DNA of 64,000 nucleotides from positions 140,026,765 to 140,090,764 of the forward strand of contig OZ038378.1 in assembly GCA_964036045.1 (NCBI GenBank). Reading direction: 5' to 3'. Positions 39,594 to 53,600 of the stretch are shown here, one piece after another. The position numbers and the translations under genes are program-made. Within the stretch, counting starts at the first letter, position 1, and each line of letters opens with the position of its first letter. Under the pieces are notes generated by a model. It made no database searches. It saw only the letters and a list, made by a program, of their open reading frames with translations, and was not told the origin of the DNA. This DNA is from Eutreptiella sp. 'Long Island Sound 2002'. Its lineage: Eukaryota > Euglenozoa > Euglenophyceae > Eutreptiales > Eutreptiaceae.

Positions 39594-41689
39594 GTCCCCC
39601 CCGGCGAATCCGAGGTTCTTCCTCGAAGGGGCCCACGGGCCCAGGGGACGCCACCGGGTATATTCGGCCAAGCCGGACGGAGCTCCCACCGGCGACCCCC
39701 CCCCCCACGAGGGAGGGAGCACACAACAACCGCCAGCCCCCCCCCCCCCCCCCTCAGCCCCCCCAAAAAAGGGACTCCGGCGCGGAGGGTTGGGGATATA
39801 GTCCCATGCCGCGCGGCCATGAGTCGACATGGCCCTACACCGGGCGATACACGCCCTCCCCCCCCCCCTCGCTCAAGAGGGGCCCCCGTCGTCCCCCGGG
39901 CAGGGAGCAACACCCCCCCCCCCTCAAGGAACGGCCGCCCTTGGGAGCCCTCGCCCAGCCCCCGGGGGCCTCTCAGGGTTCGCCCCCGAGCCCGCCCGGC
40001 CCTTCCACGCCCCCCCCTCACCAGCCGCAGCCCAGGGGCCCGCCCGGTCTCCCCCGCGCCAGCCCACAACCACCAGGGACCCGGGCCCCGGAGCCCCGGT
40101 GCCCAGCCCCACCCGCCCCCCCGGTATCCACCCGGCGGGGCCCGTCCCGGTCCGGTTCGGCCGCGAGGGGACGGCGTGGCGCTCCCCCCCGCCTCCACCA
40201 GGATTCGCCCCCGTGGATGATGCTCGGCGGGATTCGTCCCCGCCGAGCGGGGTGCGGGCCCCACCGCTGACCACGGCCCCCCCAACACCTCGAGCGCCCC
40301 GGGCTCCCCGGCCGACTTTGGCCAGCCCCGGCCGCTCCTCCGCCCGGTCGGCCGCACGGTGACGCTCTGCGGCTGAGCACACCGCAGCCCCGTCCCCCTC
40401 GCGCGCGCACCCACCCACCAGCCCGCAGCCCCCCCCCCCCCCAACGTGCACGCCGTGCCCCCACCGCCCCCCCACTCTCCCGCCCCTCCTCTCTCAGGTA
40501 GCGAAGCCCCCGAGGTGGGCTGCCGCAGCCGCCGACGGACGGCCGCCTTGCGAACAAGAGGACCCCCCGCACACGGTGGGGGTCCAGGCCTTGCACCCCT
40601 TCCCCCTGCCACACGCATCATGGCGTTGCATGTGTCATACCTCCCTCCCTATGCACCATGTGTCATGGCCGCGAGTGGCCTTTGCCTCCCCTCCCCCACA
40701 CCGAAACCGCACGGGGGGGGCCGAAGGCCCCTGGGTGGGGCCCCCAGAACCCCTGCGGCTGCGCCTCCCGACTGGAGGGTGGTGGGGCCCGCCGGTGCGC
40801 GGTACGAGCCCCCGCCACCCTCCATCCACCTGTCGCGACCCCCTGACCCCCCCCCCTGTCCCCCACCCCGGCTGGGGCGGCGCGGCCCGCGCGTGCGGTT
40901 CGAGCCCGCGCCGCCCCTTGTTGCATTATACGGGCAGTGCGGGCCGCCAGGAGAGCGGAGGGGCCCCGCACTGCCCCGAGCGCCCCCCCCCACGACAGCT
41001 GGCGCTAAAGGCCAACCGGCGCCTGGCGGGCTGTTGTGCAGGGGGGGCGAGGCGACCGGGCGCTTCGTACCCGCCCCCAACGGGGGTCTGTACCCACGGC
41101 ACCGGGCACAGACACCCGTTGGGGGGTAGCCACACCACCACCCACCACAGCACCACGGCCACGGGAGGAAGAGAATAGCCCCGGGCAACGGCCTCCCCCA
41201 GGCCAAGGGAAGGTGCCGACCGCCAGGCTCATCCTGGCCCCCCATTCCCTCTTCATTGTCATCCCCCTTGGCTGTCCCGGCCCTCAGTCCCCGCGGCGGG
41301 TAAGTTCCTGGGGTAGAACCCTAAGAACTTCGGTGACGGAAACACAGGTCGTGGTTTCGCACCCGGCCGACGTGGGGAGCCTCCGCCCCCACGGGACCCC
41401 AGGGCACCCCGGCCATCCCAGCCGGGGATAACCCGCCGCCAGCGCCCCAGCCCCCATCCCCAGGCTTTCCGGCCTCAGTTCCCCTGCGTCTTCCTCGCCA
41501 CATCCTCGTAGTGAACGGCTAGGTAGCAGGCCACACTCCCACACCACCCCACGGCACGCCCCCCACGCGCCCCACGCCGCCCCCGGCCTCCCACCTGGGG
41601 CCCAACTCTGGACCGGTGTCTGTCGAGCAGGGCCCCACACCCCCCGCCGCCCTGACGCCACCCCTTCCTCTACCCTACGCGACAGCCCC
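39594..41689. other. Very GC-rich, gene-poor stretch
   Basis: Roughly 2 kb of C-dominated sequence has several C homopolymers (39738-39751, 39860-39869, 40428-40442). Long overlapping frames on both strands (Pro/Ala on +, Gly/Arg on -) start and stop without domain content. None can be chosen over the others, and I call no gene. It differs from the following satellite in lacking the GCTGCGCCCC unit. Confidence 0.5.
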
Positions 41690-44600
41690 ACGCCGCTGCG
41701 CCCCTGCGCAGCCCCACACTGCTGCGCCCCTGCATGGCCCCGCGCTGCTACGCCCCTGCACAGCCCCATGCTGCCACGCCCATGCGCAGCCCCACGCTGC
41801 GCCCCTTCGCATCCCCACGCTGCTGCACCCCTGCGCAGCCCCACGCTGGAGCGCCCCCGCGCGGCCCCGCGCTGCTGCGCCCCTGCACAGCCCACACTGC
41901 TGCGCCCCTGCGCAGCCCCACGCTGCTGCGCACCTGCACTGCCCCCCACTGCCGCGCCCCTGCGCGGCCCCACGCTGCTGCGCCCCTACGCAGCCCCACG
42001 CTGCGCCCCTACGCAGCCACATACCTCACCTTTGCGCAGCCCCACGCTGCTACGCCCCTGTGCAGCCCCACACTGCGCCCAAGCGCAGCCCCACGCTGCT
42101 GCGCCCCTGCGCAGCTCCGCGCCGCGCCCATACGCGGCCCTTTGGTGCGCCCCTGCGCAGCCTCCCACCACTGCGCCGCCGCTCACTGCGCCCCTGCGCA
42201 GCCCCACGCTGCTGCGCCCCTGCGCAGCCCCGCACTGCGCCCCCGCGCAGCCCCACGCTGCTCCCCTGGGCTGCTCCGCGCTGCGCTCCTGCGCAGCCCC
42301 ACGCTGCTGCGCCCCTGCGCAGCCCCACGCTGCGCCCCTGCGCAGCCCCGCACTGCGCCCCTGTACAGCCACACGCTGCGCCCCAGCGCACCCCCATGCC
42401 GCTGCGCCCCCACATAGCCCGCCAACCACTGCGCCGCCCCACACAGCTGCTCTGCGCATCCCCACGCTGCTGCGCCCCCGCACAGCCCCACGCTGCTGCG
42501 CCCCTGCGCAGCCCCACGCTGCTGCGCCCCTGCATAGCCCCATACTACACCTTTGCGCAACGCACAACCCAAGCGCAGCCCCACGCTGCGCCCCTGCGCA
42601 GTCCCACGCTGCACTCCAGCGCAGCCCCACGGTGCTATGCCCCTGCGCAGCCCCACGCTGCTACGCCCCTGCGCAACCCCACGCTACTGCGCCCCTGCGC
42701 AGCCCCACGCTGCTGCGCCCCTGCGCAGCCCCACGCTGTTGCGCCCCTGCGCAGCCCCGCGCTTCGCCCCTGCGCGGCCCCACGCCGCGCCCATGCGCAA
42801 CCCCACGCCGCGCCCCTGCGCAGCCCCGCACTGCTACGCCCCTGCACCGCCCCAAACCGTTGCGCCCCTACGCAGCCCCACGCTGCGCTCCTGCGCAGCC
42901 CCATGCCGCGGCGCCCGTGCACGGCCCCATGCCGCGCCCTGGCGCAGCCCCACGCTGCTACGCCCCTGTGCAGCCCCACCTTGTTGCGCCCCTGCGCGGC
43001 CCCGCGCCGCGCCCCTGCATGGCCCCATGCCGCGCCCATACGCGGCCCCACGCTGCACTCCTGCGCGGCCCCACGCCGCGCCCCTGCCCAGCCCCGCGCT
43101 GCGCCCCTGCACAGCCCCACGCTGCTGCTCCCCTGCGCAGCCCCACGCTGCTACGCCCCTACGCAGCCCCGCGCTTCGCATCTGCGCAGCCCCGCACTGC
43201 TGCGCCCCTGCGCCGCACCACGCTGCGCCCCCACGCAGCCCCACGCTGCGCCCCTGCGCGGCCCCAGGCTGGTGCGCCCTTTCACGGCCCCATACCACGC
43301 CCCTGCACAGCCCCACGCTGCTACGCCCCTGCGTAGCCCCACACTGCTGCGCCCCTGCGCAGCCCCGCGCCGCGCCCCTGCGAGGCCCCTTGCCGCGCCT
43401 CCGCGCAGCCCCACGCTGTGCCCGTGCGCAGCCCATCGCTGTTGCGCCCCTACGCAGCCCCCCGCTGCGCCCCGTTCGCGGCCCCACGCTGCGCCCTGGC
43501 GCAGCCCCGCGCTGCTACGCCCCTGCGCAGCCCCACGCTGCTGCGCCCGTGCGCAGCCCAACGCTGCTGCGCCCCTTCACGGCCCCATGCCGCGCCCCGG
43601 CGCAGCTCCACGCTGCTCAGCCCTTCCCGGCCCTGCGTTGCGGCCCTGCGCAGCCCCACACTGCTGCGCCCCTGCGCCGCACCAAGCTGCGCCCCTGCGT
43701 AGCCCCACGCTGCGCCCCTACGCAGCCCCACGCTGCGCCCCTGCGTAGCCCCACGCTGCTGCACCCCTCCACGGCCCCATGCCGCGCCCCTGCGCAGCCC
43801 CACGCTACGCCCCTACGCTGCGCCCCTGCGCAGGCCCACGCTACTGCGCCCCTGCGCAGCCCCATGCTGCTGCGCCCCTGCGCAGCCCCGCGCTGCGCTC
43901 CTGCGCAGCCCCATGCCGCGCCCTTGCGCAGCCCCGCACTGCTGCACCCCTCCACGGCCCCGCGCTGCGCCCCTGCGCAGCCCTGCACTGCGCCTTTGCG
44001 CAGCCCCACGCTGCTGCGCCCCTGCGCAACCCCGCGCCGCGCCTCCGCGCAGCCCCACGCTACGCCCCCGCGCAGCCCCATGCCGCGCCCCTACGCAGCC
44101 CCAGGAGGCGCCCGTGCGCGGCCCCACGCTGCTACGCCCCTTCAGGGCCCCATACCACGCCCCGGCGCAGCCCCACGCTGCTGCGCCCCTGCGCAGTCCC
44201 ACGCTGCGCCCCTGCGCAGCCCCACGCTACTGCGCCCTTGCGCAGCCCCGCGCCGCGCCCCCGCGCAGCCCCACGCTGCGCCCCTACGTAGCCCAGCGCT
44301 GCTGCGCCCTTGCGCAGCCCCACGCCGCGCCCCTGCAAAGCCCCATGCCGCGCCCCCACGCTGCGCCGCTGCGCAGCCCCGCACTGCGCCCCTGCGCAGC
44401 CCCGCACTGCTGCACCCCTCCACGGCCCCATGCCACGCCCATTCGCGGCCCCGCGCTGCGCCCCTGCGCAACCCCACGCTGATGCGCCCCTGCGCAGCCC
44501 CGCGCCGCGCCCCCGCGCAGCCCCACGCTGCGCCCCTGCGCAGCCCAGCGCTGCTGCGCCCCTGCGCCGCCCCATGCCGCGCCCCTGCGCAGCCCCGCGC

Positions 44601-47600
44601 TGCGCCCTTACGCAGCCCCACGCTGCGCCCCTGCACGGCCCCACGCTGCTGCGCCCCTTCACGGCCCCATACCACGCCCCGGCGCAGCCCCACGCTACTG
44701 CGCCCCTGCGCAGCCCCACGCTGCGCACGTGCGCAGCCCCACGCTGCTGCGCCCCCGAGCAGCCGCGCGCCGCGCCCCTGCACGGCCCCTTGCCGGGCCC
44801 CCACGCAGCCCCGCGCTGTGCCCCTGCGCAGCCCAACGCTGCTGCGCCCCTACGCAGCCTCCCGCTCCGCCCCGTTCGCGGCCCCACGCTGCGCCCCGGC
44901 GCAGCCCCGCACTGCTGCGCCCCTGCGCAGCCCCACGATGCTGCGCCCCTGCGCGGCCCCGCGCCGCGCCCCTTCACGGCTCCATGTTACGCCCATACGC
45001 GGCCCCACGCTGCACTCCTGCGCTGCCCCACGCTGCGCCCCAGCCCAGCCCCGCGCTGCGCCCCTGCGCAGCCCCACACAGCTGCGCCCCTGCGAAGCCC
45101 CACACTGCTGCGCCCCGGCGCCGCCCCAGACTGCTGCGCCGCTGCGCCACACCACGCAGCGCCCCTGCGTAGCCCCACGCTGCGCCCCTACGCAGCCCCA
45201 CGCTGCTGCACCCCTCCACGGCCCCACGCTGCTGCGCCCCTGCGCCGCCCCACACTGCTGCGCCCTTGCGACGCCCCACACTGCGCTCCTGCGCGGCCCC
45301 GCGCTGCGCCCTTGCGCAGCCCCACACTGCTGCGCCCCTGCGCCGCACCGGGCTGCGCCCCTGCACAGCCCCAGGCTGCGCCCCTACGCAGCCCCACGCT
45401 GCACCTGTGCGCAGCCCCACGCTGCTGCACCCCTCCACGGCCCCATGCCGCGCCCCTGCGCGGCCCCGCGCTGCGCCCATACGCAGCCCCACGCTGCTGC
45501 GCCCCTGCGCAGCCCCACACAGCTGCGCCCCTGCGCAGCCCCACACCGCTGCGCCCCTGCGCCGCCCCACACTGCCGGGCCCCTGCGCCGCACCACGCTG
45601 CGCCCCTGCGCACTCCCACGCTGCGCCCCTACGCAGCCCCACGCTGCGCCCCTGCGCAGCCCCACGCTGCTGCACCCCTTCACGGCCCCATACCGCGCCC
45701 CGGCGCAGCCCCACGCTACTGCGCCCCTGCGCAGCCCCATGCTGCTGCGCCCCTGCGCAGCCCCGCGCTGCGCCCCTGCGCAGCCCCATGCCGCGCCCCC
45801 ACGCTGCGCCCCTGCGGAGCCCCGCACTCCGCCCCTACGCAGCCCCGCACTGCTGCACCACTCCACGGCCCCATGCCGCGCCCATGCGCGGCCCCGCGCT
45901 GCGCCCCTGCGCAACCCCACGCTGCTGCGCCCCTGCGCAGCCCCACACTGCGCCCCTGCGCAGCCCCACGCTGCTGCGCCCCTGCTCCGCCCCGCGCCGC
46001 GCCCCCGCGCGGCCCCACGCTGCGCCCCTGCGCAGCCCAGCGCTGTTGCGCCCCTGCGCAGCCCCACGCCGCGCCCCTGCGCGGCCCCATGCCGTTCCCC
46101 AACGCTGCGCCCCTGCGCAGCCCCGCGCTGCGCCCCTACGCAGCCCCACGCTGCGCCCCTGCACGGCCCCACGCTGCTGCGCCCCTTCACGGCCCCATAC
46201 CACGCCCCGGCGCAGCCCCACGCTACTGCGCCCCTGCGCAGCCCCACGCTGCGCACCTGCGCAGCCCCACGCTGCTGCGCCCCCGAGCAGCCGCGCGCCG
46301 CGCCCCTGCACAGCCCCTTGCCGGGCCCCCACGCAGCCCCGCGTTGTGCCCCTGCGCAGCCCAACGCTGCTGCGCCCCTACGCAGCCTCCCGCTGTGCCC
46401 CTACGTAGCCCCACGATGCGCCCCTACGCAGCCCCGCACTGCTGCGCCCCTGCGCAGCCCCACGCAGCTGCGCCCCTGCGCAGCCCCACACCGCTGCGCC
46501 CCTGCGCCACCCCACACTGCCGGGCCCCTGCGCCGCACCACGCTGCGCCCCTGCGCACTCCCACGCTGCGCCCCTACGCAGCCCCACGCTGCGCCCCTGC
46601 GCAGCCCCACGCTGCTGCACCCCTTCACGGCCCCATACCGCGCCCCGGCGCAGCCCCACGCTACTGCGCCCCTGCGCAGCCCCATGGTGCTGCGCCCCTG
46701 CGCAGCCCCGCGCTGCGCCCCTGCGCAGCCCCATGCCGCGCCCCCACGCTGCGCCCCTGCGCAGCCCCGCACTCCGCCCCTACGCAGCCCCGCACTGCTG
46801 CACCACTCCACGGCCCCATGCCGCGCCCATGCGCGGCCCCGCGCTGCGCCCCTGCGCAACCCCACGCTGCTGCGCCCCTGCGCAGCCCCACACTGCGCCC
46901 CTGCGCAGCCCCACGCTGCTGCGCCCCTGCGCCGCCCCGCGCGGCCCCACGCTGCGCCCCTGCGCAGCCCAGCGCTGTTGCGCACCTGCGCAGCCCCACG
47001 CCGCGCCCCTGCGCGGCCCCATGCCGTTCCCCAACGCTGCGCCCCTGCGCAGCCCCGCGCTGCGCCCCTACGCAGCCCCACGCTGCGCCCTTGCGCGGCC
47101 CCACGCTGCTGCGCCCCTTCACGGCCCCATACCACGCCCCGGCGCAGCCCCACGCTGCTGCGCCCCTGCGCAGTCCCACGCCGCGCCCCTGCGCAGCCCC
47201 ACGCTGCTGCGCCCCTGAGCAGCCCCGCGCTGCGCCCCTGCACGGCCCCTTGCCGGGCCCCCACGCAGCCCCGCGCTGTGCCCCTGCGCAGCCCAACGCT
47301 GCTGCGCCCCTACGCAGCCTCCCGCTGTTCCCCGTTCGCGGCCCAACGCTGCGCCTCGGCGCAGCGCCGCACTGCTACGCCCCTGCGCAGCCCCATGATG
47401 CTGCGCCCCTGCACGGCCCCGCGCCGCGCCCCTTCACGACTCCATCACGCCCATACGCGGCCCCACGCTGCACTCCTGCGCGGACCCGCGCCGCGCCCCA
47501 GCCAAGCCCCGCGCTGCGCCCCTGCGCAGCCCCACACTGCTGCGCCCCGGCGCCGCCCCACACTGCTGCGCCTCTGCGCCGCACCACGCTGCGCCCCTGC

Positions 47601-50600
47601 GTAGCCCCACGCTGCGCCCCTACGCAGCCCCACGCTGCTGCACCCCTCCACGGCCCCACGCTGCTGCGCCCCTGCGCGGCCCCGCGCTGCGCCCCTGCGC
47701 AGCCCCACACTGCTACGCCCCTGCGACGCCCCACACTGCGCCCCTGCGCGGCCCCGCGCTCCGCCCCTGCGCCGCACCAAGCTGCGCCCCTGCGCCGCAC
47801 CAAGCTGCGCCCCTGCACAGCCCCACGGTGCGCCCCTACGCAGCCCCACGCTGCGCCCCTGCGCAGCCCCACGCTGTTGCACCCCTCCACGGCCCCATGC
47901 CGCGCCCCTGCGCAGCCCCGCGCTGCGCCCCTGCGCAGCCCCGAGCTGCTGCGCCCCTGCGCAGCCCCACACAGCTGCGCCCGTGCGCAGCCCCACACTG
48001 CTGCGCCCCTGCGCAGCCCCACACAGCTGCGCCGGTGCGCATCCCCACACTGCTGCGCCCTTGCGCCGCCCCACACTGCCGCGCCCCTGCGCCGCACCAC
48101 GCTGCGCCCCTGCGCAGCCCCGCGCTGCGCCCCTACGCAGCCCCACGCTGCGCCCCTGCGCAGCCCCACGCTGCTGCACCCCTTCACGGCCCCATGCCGC
48201 GCCCCGGCGCAGCCCCATGCTGCTGCGCCCCTGCGCAGCCCCGTGCTGCGCTCCTGCGCAGCTCCATGCCGTGCCCCCACGCTGCGCCCCTGCGCAGCCC
48301 CGCACTGCGCCCCTACACAGCCCCGCACTGCGCCCCTACACAGCCCCGCACTGCTGCACCCATCCACGGCCCCATGCCGCGCCCATGCGCGGCCCCGCGC
48401 TGCGCCCCTGCGCAGCCCCACGCTGCTACGCCCCTGCGCAGCCCCACACTGCGCCCCTGCGCAGTCCCACGCTGCTGCGCCCCTGCGCAGCCCCACGCTG
48501 CTGCGCCCCCGAGCAGCCGCGCGCCGCGCCCCTGCACGGCCCCTTGCCGGGCCCCCACGCAGCCCCGCGCTGTGCCCCTGCGCAGCCCAACGCTGCTGCG
48601 CCCCTACGCAGCCTCCCGCTGTGCCCCGTTCGCGGCCCAACGCTGCGCCCCGGCGCAGCCCCGCACTGCTGCGCCCCTGCGCAGCCCCACGATGCTGCGC
48701 CCCTGCGCGGCCCCGCGCCGCGCCCCTTCACGGCGCCATGTTACGCCCATACGCGGCCCCACGCTGCACTCCTGCGCTGCCCCACGCTGCGCCCCAGCCC
48801 AGCCCCGCGCTGCGCCCCTGCGCAGCCCCACACAGCTGCGCCCCTGCGCAGCCCCACACTGCTGCGCCCCGGCGCCGCCCCAGACTGCTGCGCCGCTGCG
48901 CCACACCACGCAGCGCCCCTGCGTAGCCCCACGCTGCGCCCCTACGCAGCCCCACGCTGCTGCACCCCTCCACGGCCCCACGCTGCTGCGCCCCTGCGCC
49001 GCCCCACACTGCTGCGCCCTTGCGACGCCCCACACTGCGCTCTTGCGCGGCCCCGCGCTGCGCCCTTGCGCAGCCCCACACTGCTGCGCCCCTGCGCCGC
49101 ACCAGGCTGCGCCCCTGCACAGCCCCAGGCTGCGCCCCTACGCAGCCCCACGCTGCACCTGTGCGCAGCCCCACGCTGCTGCACCCCTCCACGGCCCCAT
49201 GCCGCGCCCCTGCGCGGCCCCGCGCTGCGCCCATACGCAGCCCCACGCTGCTGCGCCCCTGCGCAGCCCCACACAGCTGCGCCCCTGCGCAGCCCCACAC
49301 CGCTGCGCCCCTGCGCCGCCCCACACTGCCGGGCCCCTGCGCCGCACCACGCTGCGCCCCTGCGCACTCCCACGCTGCGCCCCTACGCAGCCCCACGCTG
49401 CGCCCCTGCGCAGCCCCACGCTGCTGCACCCCTTCACGGCCCCATACCGCGCCCCGGCGCAGCCCCACGCTACTGCGCCCCTGCGCAGCCCCATGCTGCT
49501 GCGCCCCTGCGCAGCCCTGCGCAGCCCCATGCCGCGCCCCCACGCTGCGCCCCTGCGCAGCCCCGCACTCCGCCCCTACGCAGCCCCGCACTGCTGCACC
49601 ACTCCACGGCCCCATGCCGCGCCCATGCGCGGCCCCGCGCTGCGCCCCTGCGCAACCCCACGCTGCTGCGCCCCTGCGCAGCCCCACACTGCGCCCCTGC
49701 GCAGCCCCACGCTGCTGCGCCCCTGCGCAGCCCCACGCTGCGCCCCTGCGCAGCCCAGCGCTGCTGCGCCCCTGCGCAGCCGCACGCCGTGCCCCTGCGC
49801 GGCCCCATGCCGCGCCCCCACGCTGCGCCCTTGCGCAGGCCCACGCCGCGCCCCTACGCAGCCCCACACTGCGCCCCTGCGCGGACCCACGCTGCTGCAC
49901 CCCTTCACGGCCCCATACCACGCCCCGGCGCAGCCCCACGGTGCTGCGCCCCTGCGCAGCCCCACGCTGCGCCCCTGCGCAGCCCCACGCTGCTGCGCCC
50001 CTGAGCAGCCCCGCGCCGCGCCCCTGCACGGCCCCTTGCCGGGCCCCCACGCAGCCCCGCGCTATGTCCCTGCGCAGTCCAACGCTGCTGCGCCCCTACG
50101 CAGCCTCCCGCTGTGCCCCGTTCGCGGCCCCACGCTGCGCCCCGGCGCAGCCCCGCACTGCTACGCCCCTGCGCAGCCCCACGATGCTGCGCCCCTGTGC
50201 GGCCCTGCGCCGCGCCCCTTCACGGCTCCATGATACGCCCATAGGCGGCCCCACGCTGCACTCCTGCGCTGCCCCACGCTGCGCCCCAGCCCAGCCCCGC
50301 GCTGCGCCCCGGCGCCGCCCCACACTGGTGCGCCCCTGCGCCGCACCACGCTGCGCCCCTGCGCCGCCCCACACTGCTGCGCCCCTGCGACGCCCCACAC
50401 TGTGCCCCTGCGCGGCCCCGCGCTGCGCCCCTGCACAGCCCCACACTGCTACGCCCCTACGCAGCCCCACGCTGCTGCACCCCTCCACGGCCCCATGCCG
50501 CGCCCCTGCGCGGCCCCGCGCTGCGCCCCTGCGCAGCCCCACGCTACTGCGCCCCTGCGCAGCCCCACACAGCTGCGCCCCTGCGCAGCCCCACACTGCT

Positions 50601-53600
50601 GCGCCCCTGTGCCGCCCCACACTGCCGGGCCCATGCGCCGCACCACGCTGCGCCCCTGCGCACTCCCACGCTGCGCCCCTACGCAGCCCCACGCTGCGCC
50701 CCTGCGCAGCCCCACGCTGCTGCACCCCTTCACGGCCCCATGCCGCGCCCCGGCGCAGCCCCACGCTAATGCGCCCCTGCGCAGCCCCATGCTGCTGCGC
50801 CCCTGCGCGGCCCCGCCCTGCGCTCCTGCGCAGCCCCATGCCGCGCCCCCACGCTGCGCCCTCGCGCAGCCCCGCACTCCGCCCCTACGCAGCCCCGCAT
50901 TGCTGCACCCCTCCACGGCCCCATGCCGCACCCATGCGCGGCCCCGCGCTGCGCCCCTACGCAGCCCCACGCTGCTGCGCCCCTGCGCAGCCCCACACTG
51001 CGCCCCTGCGCAGCCCCACGCTGCTGCGCCCCTGCGCAGCCCCGCGCCGCGCCCCCGCGCGGCCCCACGATGCGCCCCTGCACAGCCCCATGCCGTTCCC
51101 CCACGCTGCGCCCCTGCACAGCCCCGCGTTGCGCCCCTACGCAGCCCCACGCTGCGCCCCTGCGCGGCCCCACGCTGCTGCGCCCCTGCGACGCCCCACA
51201 CTGCGCCCCTGCGCGGCCCCGCGCTGCGCCCCTGCGCAGCCCCACACTGCTGCGCCCCAGCGCCGCACAAAGCTGCGCCCCTGCACAGCCCCACGCTGTG
51301 CCCCTACGCAGCCCCACGCTGCACCCCTGCGCAGCCCCACGCTGCTGCACCCCTGCGACGCCCCACACTGCGCCCCTGCGCGGCCCCGCGCTGCGCCCCT
51401 GCGCAGCCCCACACTGCTGCGCCCCAGCGCCGCACAAAGCTGCGCCCCTGCACAGCCCCACGCTGCGCCCCTACGCAGCCCCACGCTGCACCCCTGCGCA
51501 GCCCCACGCTGCTGCACCCCTCCACGGCCCCATGCCGCGCCCCTGCGCGGCCCCGCGCTGCGCCCCTGCGCAGCCCCACACAGCTGCGCCCCTGCGCAGC
51601 CCCACACTGCTGCGCCCCTACGCCGCCCCACACTGCCGGGCCCCTGCGCCGCACCACGCTGTGCCCCTGGGCACTCCCACGCTGCGCCCCTACGCAGCCC
51701 CACGCTGCGCCCCTGCGCAGCCCCACGCTGGTGCACCCCTTCACGGCCCCATGCCGCGCCCCGGCGCAGCCCCACGCTACTGCGCCCCTGCGCAGCCCCA
51801 TGCTGCTGCGCCCCTGCGCAGCCCCGCCCTGCGCCCCTGCGCAGCCCCACACTGCTGCGCCCCTGCGCCGCCCCACACTGCCGGGCCCCTGCGCCGCACC
51901 ACGCTGTGCCCCTGCGCACTCCCACGCTGCGCCCCTACGCAGCCCCACGCTGCACCCCTGTGCAGCCCCACGCTGCTGCACCCCTTCACGGCCCCATGTC
52001 GCGCCCCGGCGCAGCCCCAGGGTACTACGCCCTTGCGCAGCCCCATGCTGCTGCGCCCCTGCGCAGCCCCGCCCTGCGCTCCTGCGCAGCCCAATGCCGC
52101 GCCCCCACGCTGCGCCCTTGCGCAGCCCCGCACTCCGCCCCTACGCAACCCCGCACTGCTGCATCCCTCCACGGCCCCATGCCGTGCCCATGCGCGGCCC
52201 CGCGCTGCGCCCCTGCGCAGCCCCACGCTGCTGCGCCCCTACGCAGCCCCACGTTGCGCCCCTGCGCGGCCCCACGCTGCTGCGCCCCTTCACGGCCCCA
52301 TACCACGCCCCGGCGCAGCCCCACGCTGCTGCACCCCTGCGCAGCCCCACGCTGCGCCCCTGCGCAGCCCCACGCTGCTGCGCCCCTGAGCAGCCCCGCG
52401 CCGCGCCCCTGCACGGCCCCTTGCCGGGCCCCCACGCAGCCCCGCGCTATGCCCCTGCGCAGCCCAACGCTGCTGCGCCCCTACGCAGCCTCCCGCTGTG
52501 CCCCGTTCGCGGCCCCACGCTGCGCCCCGGCGCAGCCCCGCGCTGCTACGCCCCTGCGCAGCCCCACGATGCTACGCCCGTGCGCGGCCCCGCGCCGCGC
52601 CCCTTCACGGCTCCATGATACGCCCATAGGCGGCCCCACGCTGCACTCCTGCGCTGCCCCATGCTGCACCCCAGCCCAGCCCCGCGCTGCGCCCCTGCGC
52701 AGCCCCACACTGCTGCGCCCCGGCGCCGCCCCACACTGCTGCGCCCCAGCGCCGCACCACGCTGCGCCCCTGCGCAGCCCCACGCTGCGCCCCTACGCAG
52801 CCCCACGCTGCTGCACCCCTCCACGGCCCCACGCTGCTGCGCCCCTTCGCCGCCCCACACTGCGCCCTTGCGCGGCCCCGCGCTGCGCCCCTCTACAGCC
52901 CCACACTGCTGCGCCCCAGCGCCGCACCAAGCATCGCCCCTGCACAGCCCCACGCTGCGCCCCTACGCAGCCCCACGCTGCACCCCTACGCAGCCCCACG
53001 CTGCTGCACCCCTCCACGGCCCCATGCCGCGCCCCTGCGCGGCCCCGCGCTGCGCCCCTGCGCAGCCCCACGCTGCTGCGCCCCTGCGCAGCCCCACACA
53101 GCTGCGCCCCTGCGCAGCCCCACACTGCTGCGCCCCTGCGCCGCCCCACACTGCCGGGCCCGTGCGCCGCACCACGCTGCGCCCCTGCGCACTCCCACGC
53201 TGCGCCCCTACGCAGCCCCACGCTGCGCCCCTGCGCAGCCCCACGCTGCTGCACCCCTTCACGGCCCCATGCCGCGCGCCAGCGCAGCCCCACGCTACTG
53301 CGCCCCTGCGCAGCCTCATGCTGCTGCGCCCCTGCGCAGCCCCGCACTGCTGCACCCCTCCACGGCCCCATGCCGCGCTCATGCGCGGCCCCGCGCTGCG
53401 CCCCTGCGCAGCCCCACGCTGCTGCGCCCCTGCGCAGCCCCACACTGCGCCCCTGCGCAGCCCCACGCTGCTGCGCCCCTGCGCAGCCCCGCGCCGCGCC
53501 CCCGCGCGGCCCCACGCTGCGCCCCTGCACAGCCCCATGCCGTTCCCCCACGTTGCGCCCCTGCACAGCCCCATGCCGTTCCCCCACGCTGCGCCCCTGC

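Noticed and set aside
39497-40621. Long Gly/Arg-rich minus-strand gene
   Set aside because: Extends from a CCATA microsatellite through C homopolymers, has no recognisable domain, and overlaps equally open + frames.
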